Assembly (NCBI RefSeq): GCF_001591345.1
Contig: NZ_BCUS01000016.1
Location: 1 to 64,000, forward strand
Direction of reading: 5' to 3'
From: Variovorax boronicumulans NBRC 103145
GTDB taxonomy: Bacteria; Pseudomonadota; Gammaproteobacteria; Burkholderiales; Burkholderiaceae_C
Length of the DNA: 64,000 nt
The position numbers were made by a program, and so were the translations under genes. Position 1 is the first letter of the stretch. Each line of letters starts with the position of its first letter. The notes beneath the pieces were generated by a model. The model saw nothing but the letters and a program-made list of their open reading frames with translations, was not told where the DNA came from and made no database searches. Below, piece after piece: positions 34,960 to 43,479 of the stretch.

Positions 34960-36261
34960 ATGACGACCGCCATCGACCAGGCCCTGGCCCAGGCCCATCA
35001 ACGCTTCACCGACGGCAACCCGGAAAGCCTGCGCCGCTTCGAGGCGCAGACGCGCTACATGCCCGGCGCCAACAGCCGCTCGGTGCTGTTCTATGCGCCG
35101 TTCCCGCTCACCATCGCCAAGGGCGAGGGCGCGTCGCTCTGGGACGCGGACGGCCACCGCTACACCGACTTCATCGCCGAGTACACGGCCGGCGTCTACG
35201 GCCACTCGGCGCCCGAGATCCGCGAGGCGGTCATCGCGGCGATGCAGGGCGGCATCAACCTCACGGGGCACAACCTGCTCGAAGGTCGGCTCGCACAGAC
35301 GATCTGCGAGCGCTTCCCGCAGGTCGAGCAGCTGCGCTTCACCAACTCGGGCACCGAGGCGAACCTGATGGCGCTCACGGCCGCGCTGCGCTTCACGGGG
35401 CGGCGCAAGATCGTGGTGTTCTCGGGCGGTTACCACGGCGGCGTGCTCGGTTTCGGCGACCAGCCGTCGCCGACGACCGTGCCCTTCGACTTCCTCGTGC
35501 TGCCCTACAACGACGCGGGCACGGCGCGTGCGCAGATCGACGAACACGGTGCGGACATCGCCGCCATCCTGGTCGAGCCGATGCAGGGCGCGAGCGGCTG
35601 CATTCCGGGACGGCGCGATTTCCTTCAGGCATTGCGCGACGGGGCCACGCGGGTCGGCGCACTGCTGGTCTTCGACGAGGTGATGACCTCGCGGCTCGGG
35701 CCGCACGGGCTGGCGAACGGGCTGGGCATTCGAGCCGACCTCACGACGCTGGGCAAGTACATCGGCGGCGGCATGTCCTTCGGCGCCTTCGGTGGACGGG
35801 CGGACGTGATGGCGCAGTTCGACCCACGCACCGGGGCGCTCGCGCACTCGGGCACCTTCAACAACAACGTGATGACGATGGCGGCCGGCTACGCAGGCCT
35901 CACGCAGCTGTTCACGCCCGAGGCGGCGGGTGCGCTGGCCGAGCGCGGCGAGGCGATGCGGTCACGGCTCAACGCGCTGTGCGAACGCGAGGGTGTCGCG
36001 ATGCAGTTCACCGGCGTGGGCTCGCTCATGAATGCGCATTTCTTGCGGGGCGAGGTGCGGCGCGTGGCCGATCTGGCGGCGGTGGATGGGCGCTTGCGGC
36101 AGCTGCTGTTCTTCCACCTGCTGAGTGAGGGGATCTACACCTCGCCGCGCGGATTCGTGGTGCTCTCGCTGCCGTTGTCGGCGCAGGATATCGACCGCTA
36201 CGTCGCCGCCGTGGGCAGCTTCATCGAGGCCTGCCGACCGCTGCTGCTCAGCGCGGAGTAG
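34960..36261 (+). CDS. Class III PLP aminotransferase, glutamate-1-semialdehyde aminomutase-like
   Basis: The 433-residue protein has the class III hallmarks: NSGTEANLMALTAALRFTGR near residues 130-150, FSGGYHGGVLGFG, VEPMQGASGCIPG, the PLP-binding Asp in LLVFDEVMTSRLGPHG and the Schiff-base lysine in TLGKYIGGGMSFGAFGG. Overall it is closest to GSA aminomutase-like aminotransferases rather than HemL itself, since several loops differ. AAAGGA supports the ATG at 34960. A divergent TetR suggests induction by an amino acid or amine. Its last 14 bases overlap the convergent reductase gene. Confidence 0.87.
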   Translation: MTTAIDQALAQAHQRFTDGNPESLRRFEAQTRYMPGANSRSVLFYAPFPLTIAKGEGASLWDADGHRYTDFIAEYTAGVYGHSAPEIREAVIAAMQGGINLTGHNLLEGRLAQTICERFPQVEQLRFTNSGTEANLMALTAALRFTGRRKIVVFSGGYHGGVLGFGDQPSPTTVPFDFLVLPYNDAGTARAQIDEHGADIAAILVEPMQGASGCIPGRRDFLQALRDGATRVGALLVFDEVMTSRLGPHGLANGLGIRADLTTLGKYIGGGMSFGAFGGRADVMAQFDPRTGALAHSGTFNNNVMTMAAGYAGLTQLFTPEAAGALAERGEAMRSRLNALCEREGVAMQFTGVGSLMNAHFLRGEVRRVADLAAVDGRLRQLLFFHLLSEGIYTSPRGFVVLSLPLSAQDIDRYVAAVGSFIEACRPLLLSAE

Positions 36262-37324
36262 TGCCCGCAACGCCCAGCAGCTCGTGCAGGCGCGTGCTGG
36301 TGGTCGTGTACTGCAGCGGGATCGCCTTGCCGGGGAACACCCGCGCGGCCGCGCCCCAGGCCGCCAGCGTGGCCTCGTGGAAGCCGCAGACGATGAGCTT
36401 CTTCTTGCCCGGGTAGGTGTTGATGTCGCCCACCGCGAACACGCCGGGCTCGCGGGTTTCGTACTTCTCGGTGTCGACCGGCACCTGCTTGCGTTCCAGC
36501 TCGAGGCCCCAGTCGGCGATGGGGCCCAGGCGCGGCGAAATGCCCAGGCAGGCGATCAACGCATCGAGCGGCAGGTCGACCGTGGTGGCGTCGGGCGTGG
36601 TGATCTGCAGTTGCTTGCCGTCGAAGGCGCTCGGCTGGCCGACCTGGAAGGCCAGCTTGCCGTCCGCCACGAGGGCGCGCATGGCGGCCACGTTCGCTTC
36701 GTCGGCCTGGAAGCCGTCGCGCCGGTGGACCAGCGTGACCTGCTTGGCCAGGGCCGTGAGGGCGATGGCGGTTTCCAGCGCGATGTCGTCGCCGCCATTG
36801 ACCACGACCGTCTGGCCGGCGAAGCGGTCGAGCGAATCGGGGTGATAGAACAGCGTCGAGCCCTCGAACTGCCCGATGCCGTCGACGGCGATGCGCTTGG
36901 GCACGAAGGCGCCGACGCCGGCCGCGATGAACACGGTCTTCGCGAGGAAGGCGGTGCCGGCCGAGGTGGTCAGCAGCAGGCGGTCATCGGCCTGGCGGGC
37001 CAGCGTAGAAACCTGCTCGCCGAAGTGGAATTGCGGCTTGAATGGCGCCACCTGCTGCAGCAGCGATTGCGCCAGATCGCGCCCGCTCGTGACCGGGGTG
37101 CCGGGAATGTCGTAGATCGGCTTGTGGCCGTACAACGCCACGCACTGGCCGCCCGCGGCGGGCAGCGCATCGACGATGTGGCAGGAAATCTCGAGCAGGC
37201 CCAGCTGGAAGGCCTGGAACAGGCCGACCGGACCGGCGCCGATGATCAGCGCGTCGGTCTCGATCGGTGCGGGCGCCTGGCTCAGCGCACGAGCTCCGAG
37301 ATCTTGCCGGTCTTGTCCTTCCAC
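36248..37324 (-). CDS. Ferredoxin-NADP reductase, thioredoxin-reductase-like type
   Basis: This is the low-molecular-weight FNR type of about 350 residues: FAD motif [20 protein letters not shown] near residues 25-44, [14 protein letters not shown] motif [20 protein letters not shown], and the closing [20 protein letters not shown]. It reduces ferredoxin with NADPH, or the reverse. The only start in frame before the FAD motif is a GTG at 37324 that lies 43 bases inside the ferredoxin gene; a non-ATG start nearer the ferredoxin stop is possible. The overlap with fdxA suggests the two proteins work as a pair. Confidence 0.9.
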   Translation of the reverse strand: MEGQDRQDLGARALSQAPAPIETDALIIGAGPVGLFQAFQLGLLEISCHIVDALPAAGGQCVALYGHKPIYDIPGTPVTSGRDLAQSLLQQVAPFKPQFHFGEQVSTLARQADDRLLLTTSAGTAFLAKTVFIAAGVGAFVPKRIAVDGIGQFEGSTLFYHPDSLDRFAGQTVVVNGGDDIALETAIALTALAKQVTLVHRRDGFQADEANVAAMRALVADGKLAFQVGQPSAFDGKQLQITTPDATTVDLPLDALIACLGISPRLGPIADWGLELERKQVPVDTEKYETREPGVFAVGDINTYPGKKKLIVCGFHEATLAAWGAAARVFPGKAIPLQYTTTSTRLHELLGVAGTTPR

Positions 37325-37611
37325 TCTTCAGCTTCGGGCAGAGCGGGCTTGCGCTTGGTGATGCTCTTCCAGCCGTCGGCCAGGGCCAGCTCGGCGTTCA
37401 GCTTGATGAAGGCGATCTGGTCGGCCGGCAGGTCTTCCTCGGCGTAGATCGCATTGACCGGGCATTCGGGGATGCAGACGGCGCAGTCGATGCATTCATC
37501 CGGGTCGATCACCAGCATGTTGGGACCTTCGCGGAAACAGTCGACGGGGCAAACGTCCACGCAGTCGGTGTATTTGCAACGGATGCAGGCTTCGGAGACG
37601 ACGTGGGTCAT
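37282..37611 (-). CDS. fdxA: Seven-iron ferredoxin FdxA
   Basis: The 109-residue protein matches Azotobacter FdI-type 7Fe ferredoxins: [18 protein letters not shown] provides ligands for the [3Fe-4S] and [4Fe-4S] clusters (C9, C17, C21, C25), and [18 protein letters not shown] the rest. A helical C-terminal extension (about 60-109) is typical. It lies 43 bases after cysN with no terminator between, and its 3' end overlaps the FNR gene, so it may share the sulfur-assimilation transcript. Confidence 0.94.
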   Translation of the reverse strand: MTHVVSEACIRCKYTDCVDVCPVDCFREGPNMLVIDPDECIDCAVCIPECPVNAIYAEEDLPADQIAFIKLNAELALADGWKSITKRKPALPEAEEWKDKTGKISELVR

Positions 37612-37654
37612 TTGTCTTTTAGCGTCAGGGGAAGGGGCTGGAAAACCCTAGATT

Positions 37655-38992
37655 TTAGGCCTTTGCGGCGGGCGGCTGCACGAGCACGGCGGCGGAGGTG
37701 CGATGAGAGGCCGTATCGACCAGCACCAGCGACCCCAGGGCACGCGATTGGGCGAAGGGCAGGACGGCCAGCGGCTGCTGCAGCGCGAGCACCACATCGC
37801 CGATGGAATTGGCTTCCAGCTGGGTCGCCGGCTCGGATTCGAGGGTGGTGATGTTCACGCGATCGACGATGCGCGCGACCTTGGCCTTGACCCAACGGTG
37901 GCCCTGCAGCGCCCAGTACACGCGGCCCGCCACCAGCGGCTCGTCGTCGAGCCAGGCCACGGTGGCGGTGATCTCGCGCACGGGCTCGAAAGCCTCGGGC
38001 GCCAGCAGCCAGTCGCCGCGCGACACGTCGAGCTCGCGGTCGAGCACGATGCCGGCGCTGTGGCCCGCATGCACGGTCTTCGGCTGGCGCGTGTGGCTCA
38101 GCACCTGCGCCACGGTGGCGGTCTGGTTGCTGGGCAGCACCGTGACGCGCTGACCGGGCTCCACATGGCCCGAGGCGACGCGGCCCCAGAACACGCGGCG
38201 GCCCTGCGAGGTGTCGGCCGAGGCCGAGAACTTCTCGACCCACTGCACCGGGAAGGCGAAGGGCACGGCTTCGTCCTGCGCGGTCACGGGCAGGTCTTCG
38301 AGCAGCTCGAGCAGGCTCGGGCCTTCGTAGCCGACCCAGTCGGCATGGCGCGTGGCCACGTTCCAGCCCTTGAGGGCCGAGATCGGCACGATGGCCGCGA
38401 CCTTCACGCCGGCCGCTTCGGCAAAGGCGTTCAGCGCGGTCGAGATGCGCTCGAAGGCGAGGGCGGCGTCGTCGATGGCGTCGAGCTTGTTGACCGCGAA
38501 CACGATCGACTGCACGCGCAGCAGGTGGGCCAGCAGCGTGTGGCGGCGCGTCTGCGGCAGCAGTTCGCGCTTGACCACGGTGCCGTCTTCGACCTCGGCG
38601 GCCCAGGCCAGCTTGGTGGCATCGACCAGCACCACGGCCGCGTCGGCGGCCGAGACGGCCGTGACCATGTTGCGCGTGTACTGCTCGTGGCCCGGCGCGT
38701 CGCCGATGATGAACTTGCGCTTGGCGGTCGAGAAGTAGCGGTAGGCCACGTCGATCGTGATGCCTTGCTCGCGCTCGGCCGAGAGGCCGTCGGTCAGCAG
38801 GGCCAGGTCGGTCTCGCCGCCGCGCTGCACGCCGGCCAGCTGGTCCTGCAGCACGGTCTTGCTGTCGACCAGCAGGCGGCCGATGAGCGTGCTCTTGCCG
38901 TCATCGACCGAGCCGCAGGTGATGAAGCGCAGGGCGGTGCCGGTGTCGCCGTGGACGTCGGACGTGGCGGGGGTTGCGATCGTTGCGCTCAT
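37655..38992 (-). CDS. cysN: Sulfate adenylyltransferase subunit 1 (CysN)
   Basis: CysN is the GTPase subunit that drives ATP sulfurylase (sulfate to APS). The 445-residue protein has the G1 loop GSVDDGKSTL near residues 27-36, the switch region DGLSAEREQGITIDVAYRYF, the G3 motif DAPGHEQY and G4 NKLD, followed by beta-barrel domains as in EF-Tu. It is not fused to an APS kinase (CysC). Its ATG shares one base with the cysD stop (TGATG), a coupling that keeps the heterodimer balanced. Confidence 0.95.
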   Translation of the reverse strand: MSATIATPATSDVHGDTGTALRFITCGSVDDGKSTLIGRLLVDSKTVLQDQLAGVQRGGETDLALLTDGLSAEREQGITIDVAYRYFSTAKRKFIIGDAPGHEQYTRNMVTAVSAADAAVVLVDATKLAWAAEVEDGTVVKRELLPQTRRHTLLAHLLRVQSIVFAVNKLDAIDDAALAFERISTALNAFAEAAGVKVAAIVPISALKGWNVATRHADWVGYEGPSLLELLEDLPVTAQDEAVPFAFPVQWVEKFSASADTSQGRRVFWGRVASGHVEPGQRVTVLPSNQTATVAQVLSHTRQPKTVHAGHSAGIVLDRELDVSRGDWLLAPEAFEPVREITATVAWLDDEPLVAGRVYWALQGHRWVKAKVARIVDRVNITTLESEPATQLEANSIGDVVLALQQPLAVLPFAQSRALGSLVLVDTASHRTSAAVLVQPPAAKA

Positions 38993-39945
38993 CAGAAGTA
39001 ACCGTCTTTCTTGCGTTTTTCCATCGAAGCTTCGGACGTCATGTCGTCCATGCGCGTGGCGCCGCGCTCGCTGACGTCGACCGACAGCGTCTCCAGCACC
39101 ACATCGCCCGCGCCTGCGGCCAGGCTCTCGACCGGGCAGGTGGTCGTGATGTCGCCCACGGTGCGAAAGCGCACGTCGCGCACCTGCACGGTCTCGCCGT
39201 CGCGCGGCGGCGTGAGTTCGGTCACGGGCACCAGCAGGCCGCGGCGTTCGACCACTTCGCGCTTGTGCGTGTAGTAGATCGACGGCAGGCCGACGTTCTC
39301 GCGCTCGATGTATTGCCACACGTCGAGTTCGGTCCAGTTCGAGATCGGGAACACGCGGAAGTGCTCGCCGGGAGCCAGGCGCGTGTTGAACAGCGTCCAC
39401 AGCTCGGGGCGCTGGTCCTTGGGCTGCCACTGGCCGAAGCTGTCGCGGTGCGAAAAGATGCGTTCCTTGGCGCGGGCCTTTTCTTCGTCGCGGCGGGCGC
39501 CGCCGATCAGCGCGTCGAAGCGGAATTCTTCGATCGCCTCGAGCAGCGTCACCGACTGGTGCGCGTTGCGCGATTCGCCGGGATGGGCCAGGCGCACGGT
39601 GCCGCGCTTCATCGAGTCTTCGACGCTGCGCACGATGAGTTCGGCGCCCAGTTCCTTCGCGCGCTGGTCGCGGTAGGCCGTCACTTCGGGGAAGTTGTGG
39701 CCGGTGTCGATCATCAGCAGCGGGTAGGGAATGCGGCCGACGCCGAAGGCTTTTTCAGCGCACTTGAGCAGCACCAGCGAGTCCTTGCCGCCCGAGAACA
39801 GCAGGGTGGGGCGCTCGAAGGCGGCAGCCACTTCGCGCAGGATGAAAATGGTTTCTTCTTCCAGCGCGTCGAGGTGCGTGTTGGACAGGTTCGCGGGTGA
39901 ATGCATGGGCGGCTGCAGCAGGTCGGCTTCGGTACGGGCGTTCAT
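38992..39945 (-). CDS. cysD: Sulfate adenylyltransferase subunit 2 (CysD)
   Basis: CysD holds the ATP pyrophosphatase site of ATP sulfurylase. The 317-residue protein shows the PP-loop SGGKDSLVLLKCAEKAF at residues 51-67, DTGHNFPEV, GGARRDEEKARAKERIFSHR, and ends in TSEASMEKRKKDGYF, as do other CysD proteins. It lies between cysH and cysN, with a 31-base gap from cysH and a one-base overlap with cysN. It needs CysN for activity. Confidence 0.96.
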   Translation of the reverse strand: MNARTEADLLQPPMHSPANLSNTHLDALEEETIFILREVAAAFERPTLLFSGGKDSLVLLKCAEKAFGVGRIPYPLLMIDTGHNFPEVTAYRDQRAKELGAELIVRSVEDSMKRGTVRLAHPGESRNAHQSVTLLEAIEEFRFDALIGGARRDEEKARAKERIFSHRDSFGQWQPKDQRPELWTLFNTRLAPGEHFRVFPISNWTELDVWQYIERENVGLPSIYYTHKREVVERRGLLVPVTELTPPRDGETVQVRDVRFRTVGDITTTCPVESLAAGAGDVVLETLSVDVSERGATRMDDMTSEASMEKRKKDGYF

Positions 39946-39976
39946 CGGATGGGTCCTGGAGGCGGAGAGCGATCGT

Positions 39977-40609
39977 TCAGTGCGACAAGTGCAAGCCGCA
40001 TTCGCGGTTGTCCTCGCCCTTGGTCGGGTCCACGTAGTCGAAGTTGTTGGGCAGGCCGTTGGCTTCGCAGTATTCGTACAGGTCCTTGGACGACCAGTGC
40101 AGCAGCGGCGCGACCTTGATCAGGCCGTCCGGGTTGACGCTGACCGGGTCCATCTGCGCGCGCACGGCCGTGTCGGTGGCCCGCAGCGCGGTGAACCAGA
40201 CCTTGGGCGCGGTCTCGCGCAGTGCGCGGGCAAAGGGCTCCAGCTTCACTTCTTCAGTGAAGGCCGCGTGGCGCGGATCGTCCAGCGCCGGCGTGGGGCC
40301 TTCGACCGCTTCGCGGTGCGCGCGCGAGCGGCGCGGCAGGTAGATGTGCAAGTCCAGGCCCAGGAGCTTCGTCACCTCGTCGGCAAAACGGTAGGTGGCC
40401 TCGGTGTTGTAGCCGTTGTCCATCCAGACCACCGGCACGTCCCGCTTGGCGCGCGTGACCATGTGCAGGATCACGGCCTCGAAGGGGCGGAAGTTGGTGG
40501 TGATGATCGCGGGCTGGCCCAGGCCGACGGCCCAGTCCACCAGGCCCTCGGCGTTGCGGCCGAGTTCGGTGTTGATGCGTGCGAAGTCGATGTCGGTGGC
40601 GATGCTCAT
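39977..40609 (-). CDS. cysH: Short (P)APS reductase-family protein (CysH)
   Basis: CysH reduces PAPS or APS to sulfite. The 210-residue protein has the family core (VPVVWMDNGYNTEATYRFAD, VWFTALRATDTAVRAQ, LLHWSSKDLYEY) and the catalytic cysteine in ECGLHLSH at the C-terminus. It lacks both the CC pair and the late CxxC that hold the [4Fe-4S] cluster of APS reductases, which points to PAPS as substrate. It is also about 30 residues shorter than E. coli PAPS reductase before ECGLH, and its nucleotide loop reads TTNFRPFEAVIL rather than the usual Ser/Gly-rich form. No APS kinase gene is in the window. Confidence 0.85.
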   Translation of the reverse strand: MSIATDIDFARINTELGRNAEGLVDWAVGLGQPAIITTNFRPFEAVILHMVTRAKRDVPVVWMDNGYNTEATYRFADEVTKLLGLDLHIYLPRRSRAHREAVEGPTPALDDPRHAAFTEEVKLEPFARALRETAPKVWFTALRATDTAVRAQMDPVSVNPDGLIKVAPLLHWSSKDLYEYCEANGLPNNFDYVDPTKGEDNRECGLHLSH

Positions 40610-40626
40610 GGGGCTCTCTTGTCTGC

Positions 40627-41022
40627 TCAGGCGCCGGCGACGAAGTGCGGCGCGGTCTTCACCGCATCGCCCTGGTAGAACGTGGCGAAGCGGTCGAACT
40701 GGCGCTGTGCGTCGGAGGCGTCCACGCCTTCCTTGAGCACGGCGCTGGAGAAGCCGGTGCGTTCCATCTGCACCAGCTGGTCGATCAGCACATCGCCCGT
40801 GGCGCGGATGTCGCCCGTGAAGCCCAGGCGGCGGCGCAGCAGGAAGGCCTGGCTGTAGGCGCGGCCGTCGGTGAACTTCGGAAAGTTCAGGTCGATGCGC
40901 TCGATGTCGGCCAGGCACACCTCGATGGCGAGCGGGTCGGCGTCGTTGGCCAGTTGCAGGACCTTCGGGTCGCCGTCGTCGATGTGTTCTTCGGCCGAAA
41001 GGATGTTCAGAGTCTTTTTCAT
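40627..41022 (-). CDS. DUF934 family protein of the cys operon
   Basis: The 131-residue protein matches the DUF934 family, routinely found beside cysI and cysH in proteobacteria: ADIERIDLNFPKFTDGRAYS, LLRRRLGFTGDIRATGDVL and FYQGD. The gene ATG overlaps the cysI stop by four bases, and GGAGGAAG lies just upstream of it. Its biochemical role is unknown; by location it probably assists sulfite reductase or (P)APS reductase. Confidence 0.88.
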   Translation of the reverse strand: MKKTLNILSAEEHIDDGDPKVLQLANDADPLAIEVCLADIERIDLNFPKFTDGRAYSQAFLLRRRLGFTGDIRATGDVLIDQLVQMERTGFSSAVLKEGVDASDAQRQFDRFATFYQGDAVKTAPHFVAGA

Positions 41023-42797
41023 GCTGCTTCCTCCACCTTGAATCGCGCACCGTTGGCTGCGGCCTTGAACGGGTCGTGGCCCACGCGGCGCAGGGTGTCG
41101 ATGAAGGTCTCGCCGTTGGCGCGGGTGTCGCGGTACGTGGTGAGCACGGCCTCGATCACGCCCGGCACTTCGGCCGCCGAGAACGAGGGGCCGACCACCT
41201 TGCCGGCTTGCGGCGCGCCGCTGAGCGCGGAGCCGTCGGAGCCGCCGAGGGTGACCTGGTACCACTCCTTGCCGTCCTTGTCGACGCCCAGGATGCCGAT
41301 GTGGCCGCTGTGGTGGTGGCCGCACGAGTTGATGCAGCCGCTGATGTGCAGGTCGATCTCGCCCAGGTCGTCGAGCTCGTCGAGGTCCTGGTAGCGCTCG
41401 GTGATGGCTTCGGCGATGGGAATGGAGCGGGCGTTGGCCAGCGCGCAGAAGTCGCCGCCGGGGCAGGCGATCATGTCGGTCAGCAGCTGCACGTTGGCGC
41501 TGGCGAAACCGGCGGCGCGGGCGGCGAGCCACAGCGCGTGCAGGTCTTCGGCGTGCACCCAGGGCAGCACCACGTTCTGGTCGTGCGTCACGCGGGCTTC
41601 ACCGGCCGAGAAGCGGTCGGCCAGCTCGGCGATGGTGTCGAGCTGGTCGCCCGAGGCGTCGCCGGGCGCCTGCTTCAGGCGCTTGAACGACAGCGTCACG
41701 GCGCGCAGCGCGGGGTTCTTATGGGCGTCGACGTTGCGGGCCAGCCAGCGGGCGAACATGACGTCGTCGGCGGCGTGGGCGCGCAGCTCGGCGTCGGTCT
41801 TCTCGGCGCTTTGCAGCACGCGGGTGGCCAGCGTCGGCGGCACGAAGGAGGCGGCCACGCGGTCGTACTCTTCCTGCGTGATGGTGTGCGGTGCGCCGTC
41901 GTGCTCGATGATCTGCTTGTACTCGGCCTCGACGTCGTCGATGTAGCGCTGGCCTTCGGCCTTCACCAGGATCTTGATGCGCGCCTTGTAGATGTTGTCG
42001 CGGCGGCCGTAGCGGTTGTAGACCCGGATCACCGCTTCGAGGTAATTCATGATCTGCTGCCAGGGCAGGAACTCGCGCAGCACGGTGCCGATGATGGGCG
42101 TGCGGCCCATGCCGCCACCCACCTGCACGCGGAAACCGATGTCGCCCGCTTCGTTCTTCACCACGTGCAGGCCCACGTCGTGCCAGCCGGTGGCGGCGCG
42201 GTCTTCGGTGGCGCCGGTGATGGCGATCTTGAACTTGCGCGGCAGGAAGGCGAACTCGGGGTGCAGCGTGCTCCACTGGCGCATGATTTCCGCGAACGGG
42301 CGCGGGTCGGCGATCTCGTCGACGGCGATGCCGGCGCGCTCGTCGCTCGTGATGTTGCGGATGCAGTTGCCGCTGGTCTGGATGCCGTGCATGTCGACCG
42401 AAGCCAGCAGGTCCATCACGTCGGCCGACTTGGCCAGCGGAATCCAGTTGTACTGGACGTTCTGGCGCGTCGTGAAGTGGGCGTAGTGGGTGGGCAGCTT
42501 GTGGCTGCCGAGCAGGCCCTGGGTCTCGATGGCCTTGCGGTAGACCTCGGCCTCGGGCTCGTCGTATTCGCGGGCGATGCGGGCCAGCACGCGCAGCTGC
42601 TTGCTCGACAGCTCGCCGTACGGCACGGCCACGCGCAGCATCGGCGCGTAGCGCTGCACGTACCAGCCGTTTTGCAGGCGCAGGGGGCGGAACTCGTCCT
42701 CGTGCAGGCGGCCCTTTTGCCAGCGCTCGAGCTGGTCTCGGAACTGGGCAGCGCGTTGGTGAACGAACTGGCGGTCGAATTCTGTGTATTGGTACAT
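41019..42797 (-). CDS. cysI: Sulfite/nitrite reductase hemoprotein (CysI-type)
   Basis: This 592-residue siroheme [4Fe-4S] protein reduces sulfite to sulfide. The cluster ligands appear as CPGGDFCALANARS and CISGCINSCGHHHSG near the end, and the tandem ferredoxin-like half-domains are visible (YAPMLRVAVPYGELSSKQLR; RNITSDERAGIAVDEIADPR). No flavoprotein subunit CysJ is encoded nearby, so electrons probably come from a ferredoxin such as FdxA at the 3' end of this gene string. The ATG at 42797 is chosen; a longer reading starts 42 bases upstream without a ribosome site. Confidence 0.92.
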   Translation of the reverse strand: MYQYTEFDRQFVHQRAAQFRDQLERWQKGRLHEDEFRPLRLQNGWYVQRYAPMLRVAVPYGELSSKQLRVLARIAREYDEPEAEVYRKAIETQGLLGSHKLPTHYAHFTTRQNVQYNWIPLAKSADVMDLLASVDMHGIQTSGNCIRNITSDERAGIAVDEIADPRPFAEIMRQWSTLHPEFAFLPRKFKIAITGATEDRAATGWHDVGLHVVKNEAGDIGFRVQVGGGMGRTPIIGTVLREFLPWQQIMNYLEAVIRVYNRYGRRDNIYKARIKILVKAEGQRYIDDVEAEYKQIIEHDGAPHTITQEEYDRVAASFVPPTLATRVLQSAEKTDAELRAHAADDVMFARWLARNVDAHKNPALRAVTLSFKRLKQAPGDASGDQLDTIAELADRFSAGEARVTHDQNVVLPWVHAEDLHALWLAARAAGFASANVQLLTDMIACPGGDFCALANARSIPIAEAITERYQDLDELDDLGEIDLHISGCINSCGHHHSGHIGILGVDKDGKEWYQVTLGGSDGSALSGAPQAGKVVGPSFSAAEVPGVIEAVLTTYRDTRANGETFIDTLRRVGHDPFKAAANGARFKVEEAA

Positions 42798-42912
42798 CGT
42801 GCGTATGTGTCTTGAAGAAGTGCGGTGCCGCACGTACAACGGGGCGCCCCAGCAAGAAGCCCCGGATTCTGAAAGCCCGCCTTATGGAAACAAACTATTT
42901 TTTGGTTCGCGT

Positions 42913-42983
42913 CTTATGCGGATAAGCTTATTCACCAGCATCCATGCGGGTTACGAGGCGGTTGGTTGCTTATTCCGGATAAG
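42913..42983. promoter_or_regulatory. CTTAT/ATAAG dyads upstream of cysI (CysB-like sites)
   Basis: CTTATGCGGATAAG (42913-42926), the overlapping palindrome ATAAGCTTAT (42922-42931) and CTTATTCCGGATAAG (42969-42983) are repeats of one half-site. The last contains TTA-N7-TAA, the spacing reported for CysB-type sites. They begin about 115 bases upstream of the cysI start, in an AT-rich patch of the 254-base gap. A CysB-type activator is the likely ligand. Confidence 0.45.
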
Positions 42984-43051
42984 GCGCGAAGGCCGGCGCG
43001 GGGTCGCCGGACGCTGGATTCTAGGAACCCGGGGGCGCCTGCGCAGGGCGG

Positions 43052-43372
43052 CTATCGCAGCTTGAAGTCGAAGCCGAGGGTCTGCGGCGAGCTCAGCAGC
43101 TGGCGGGCGGCCTTGTCGGCCTGGTGCTGCGCGTTGAGCCATTCCCGGGCCAGCCGGGCTTCGGTCCGGTTCAGGTGCTCGATGCCGTGGTGACGCTCCT
43201 TCGACCAGGCCTGGAAGCACTTCACCACCCGCAGCGGATCGCCGATCTGCTCCTCGATCCGCAGCCGGTAGATGTCCGCGGCCACCATGACATCCTTCAA
43301 AGTGAAGTTCTGGCCTTTGACGTGGACCACGTAGGGGACCACGTAAGAAGTTGTCCTGGCGAGATCGCTCAT
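43052..43372 (-). CDS. Hypothetical protein, 106 aa
   Basis: A soluble, mostly helical product with a mixed-charge C-terminal half (RTEARLAREWLNAQHQADKA); it has no signal peptide, membrane segment or motif that I recognise. Codon use is ordinary for the window. It stands between the cys operon and the response regulator gene on the same strand. A tandem-hexamer site identical but for one base to the one in front of the response regulator lies 65 bases upstream of its start, which suggests control by that regulator. Confidence 0.6.
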   Translation of the reverse strand: MSDLARTTSYVVPYVVHVKGQNFTLKDVMVAADIYRLRIEEQIGDPLRVVKCFQAWSKERHHGIEHLNRTEARLAREWLNAQHQADKAARQLLSSPQTLGFDFKLR

Positions 43373-43436
43373 GCCTTCATCCGTGCCTCAAGTCGCTGCC
43401 TGTGCCGCAGATTAGCGGCGGGTATCGAAATGAAAC

Positions 43437-43452
43437 TGAGCGTTTCTGAGCG
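43437..43452. promoter_or_regulatory. Response-regulator tandem-hexamer site, copy 1
   Basis: TGAGCG-TTTC-TGAGCG places two direct hexamers 10 bases apart, the spacing used by OmpR-family dimers. It matches the site at 44207-44222 in 15 of 16 positions. It lies between the response-regulator stop and the 106-residue gene downstream of it. Confidence 0.55.
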
Positions 43453-43479
43453 CCGCAGCGGCGCCCGATCTGCTGTGGA

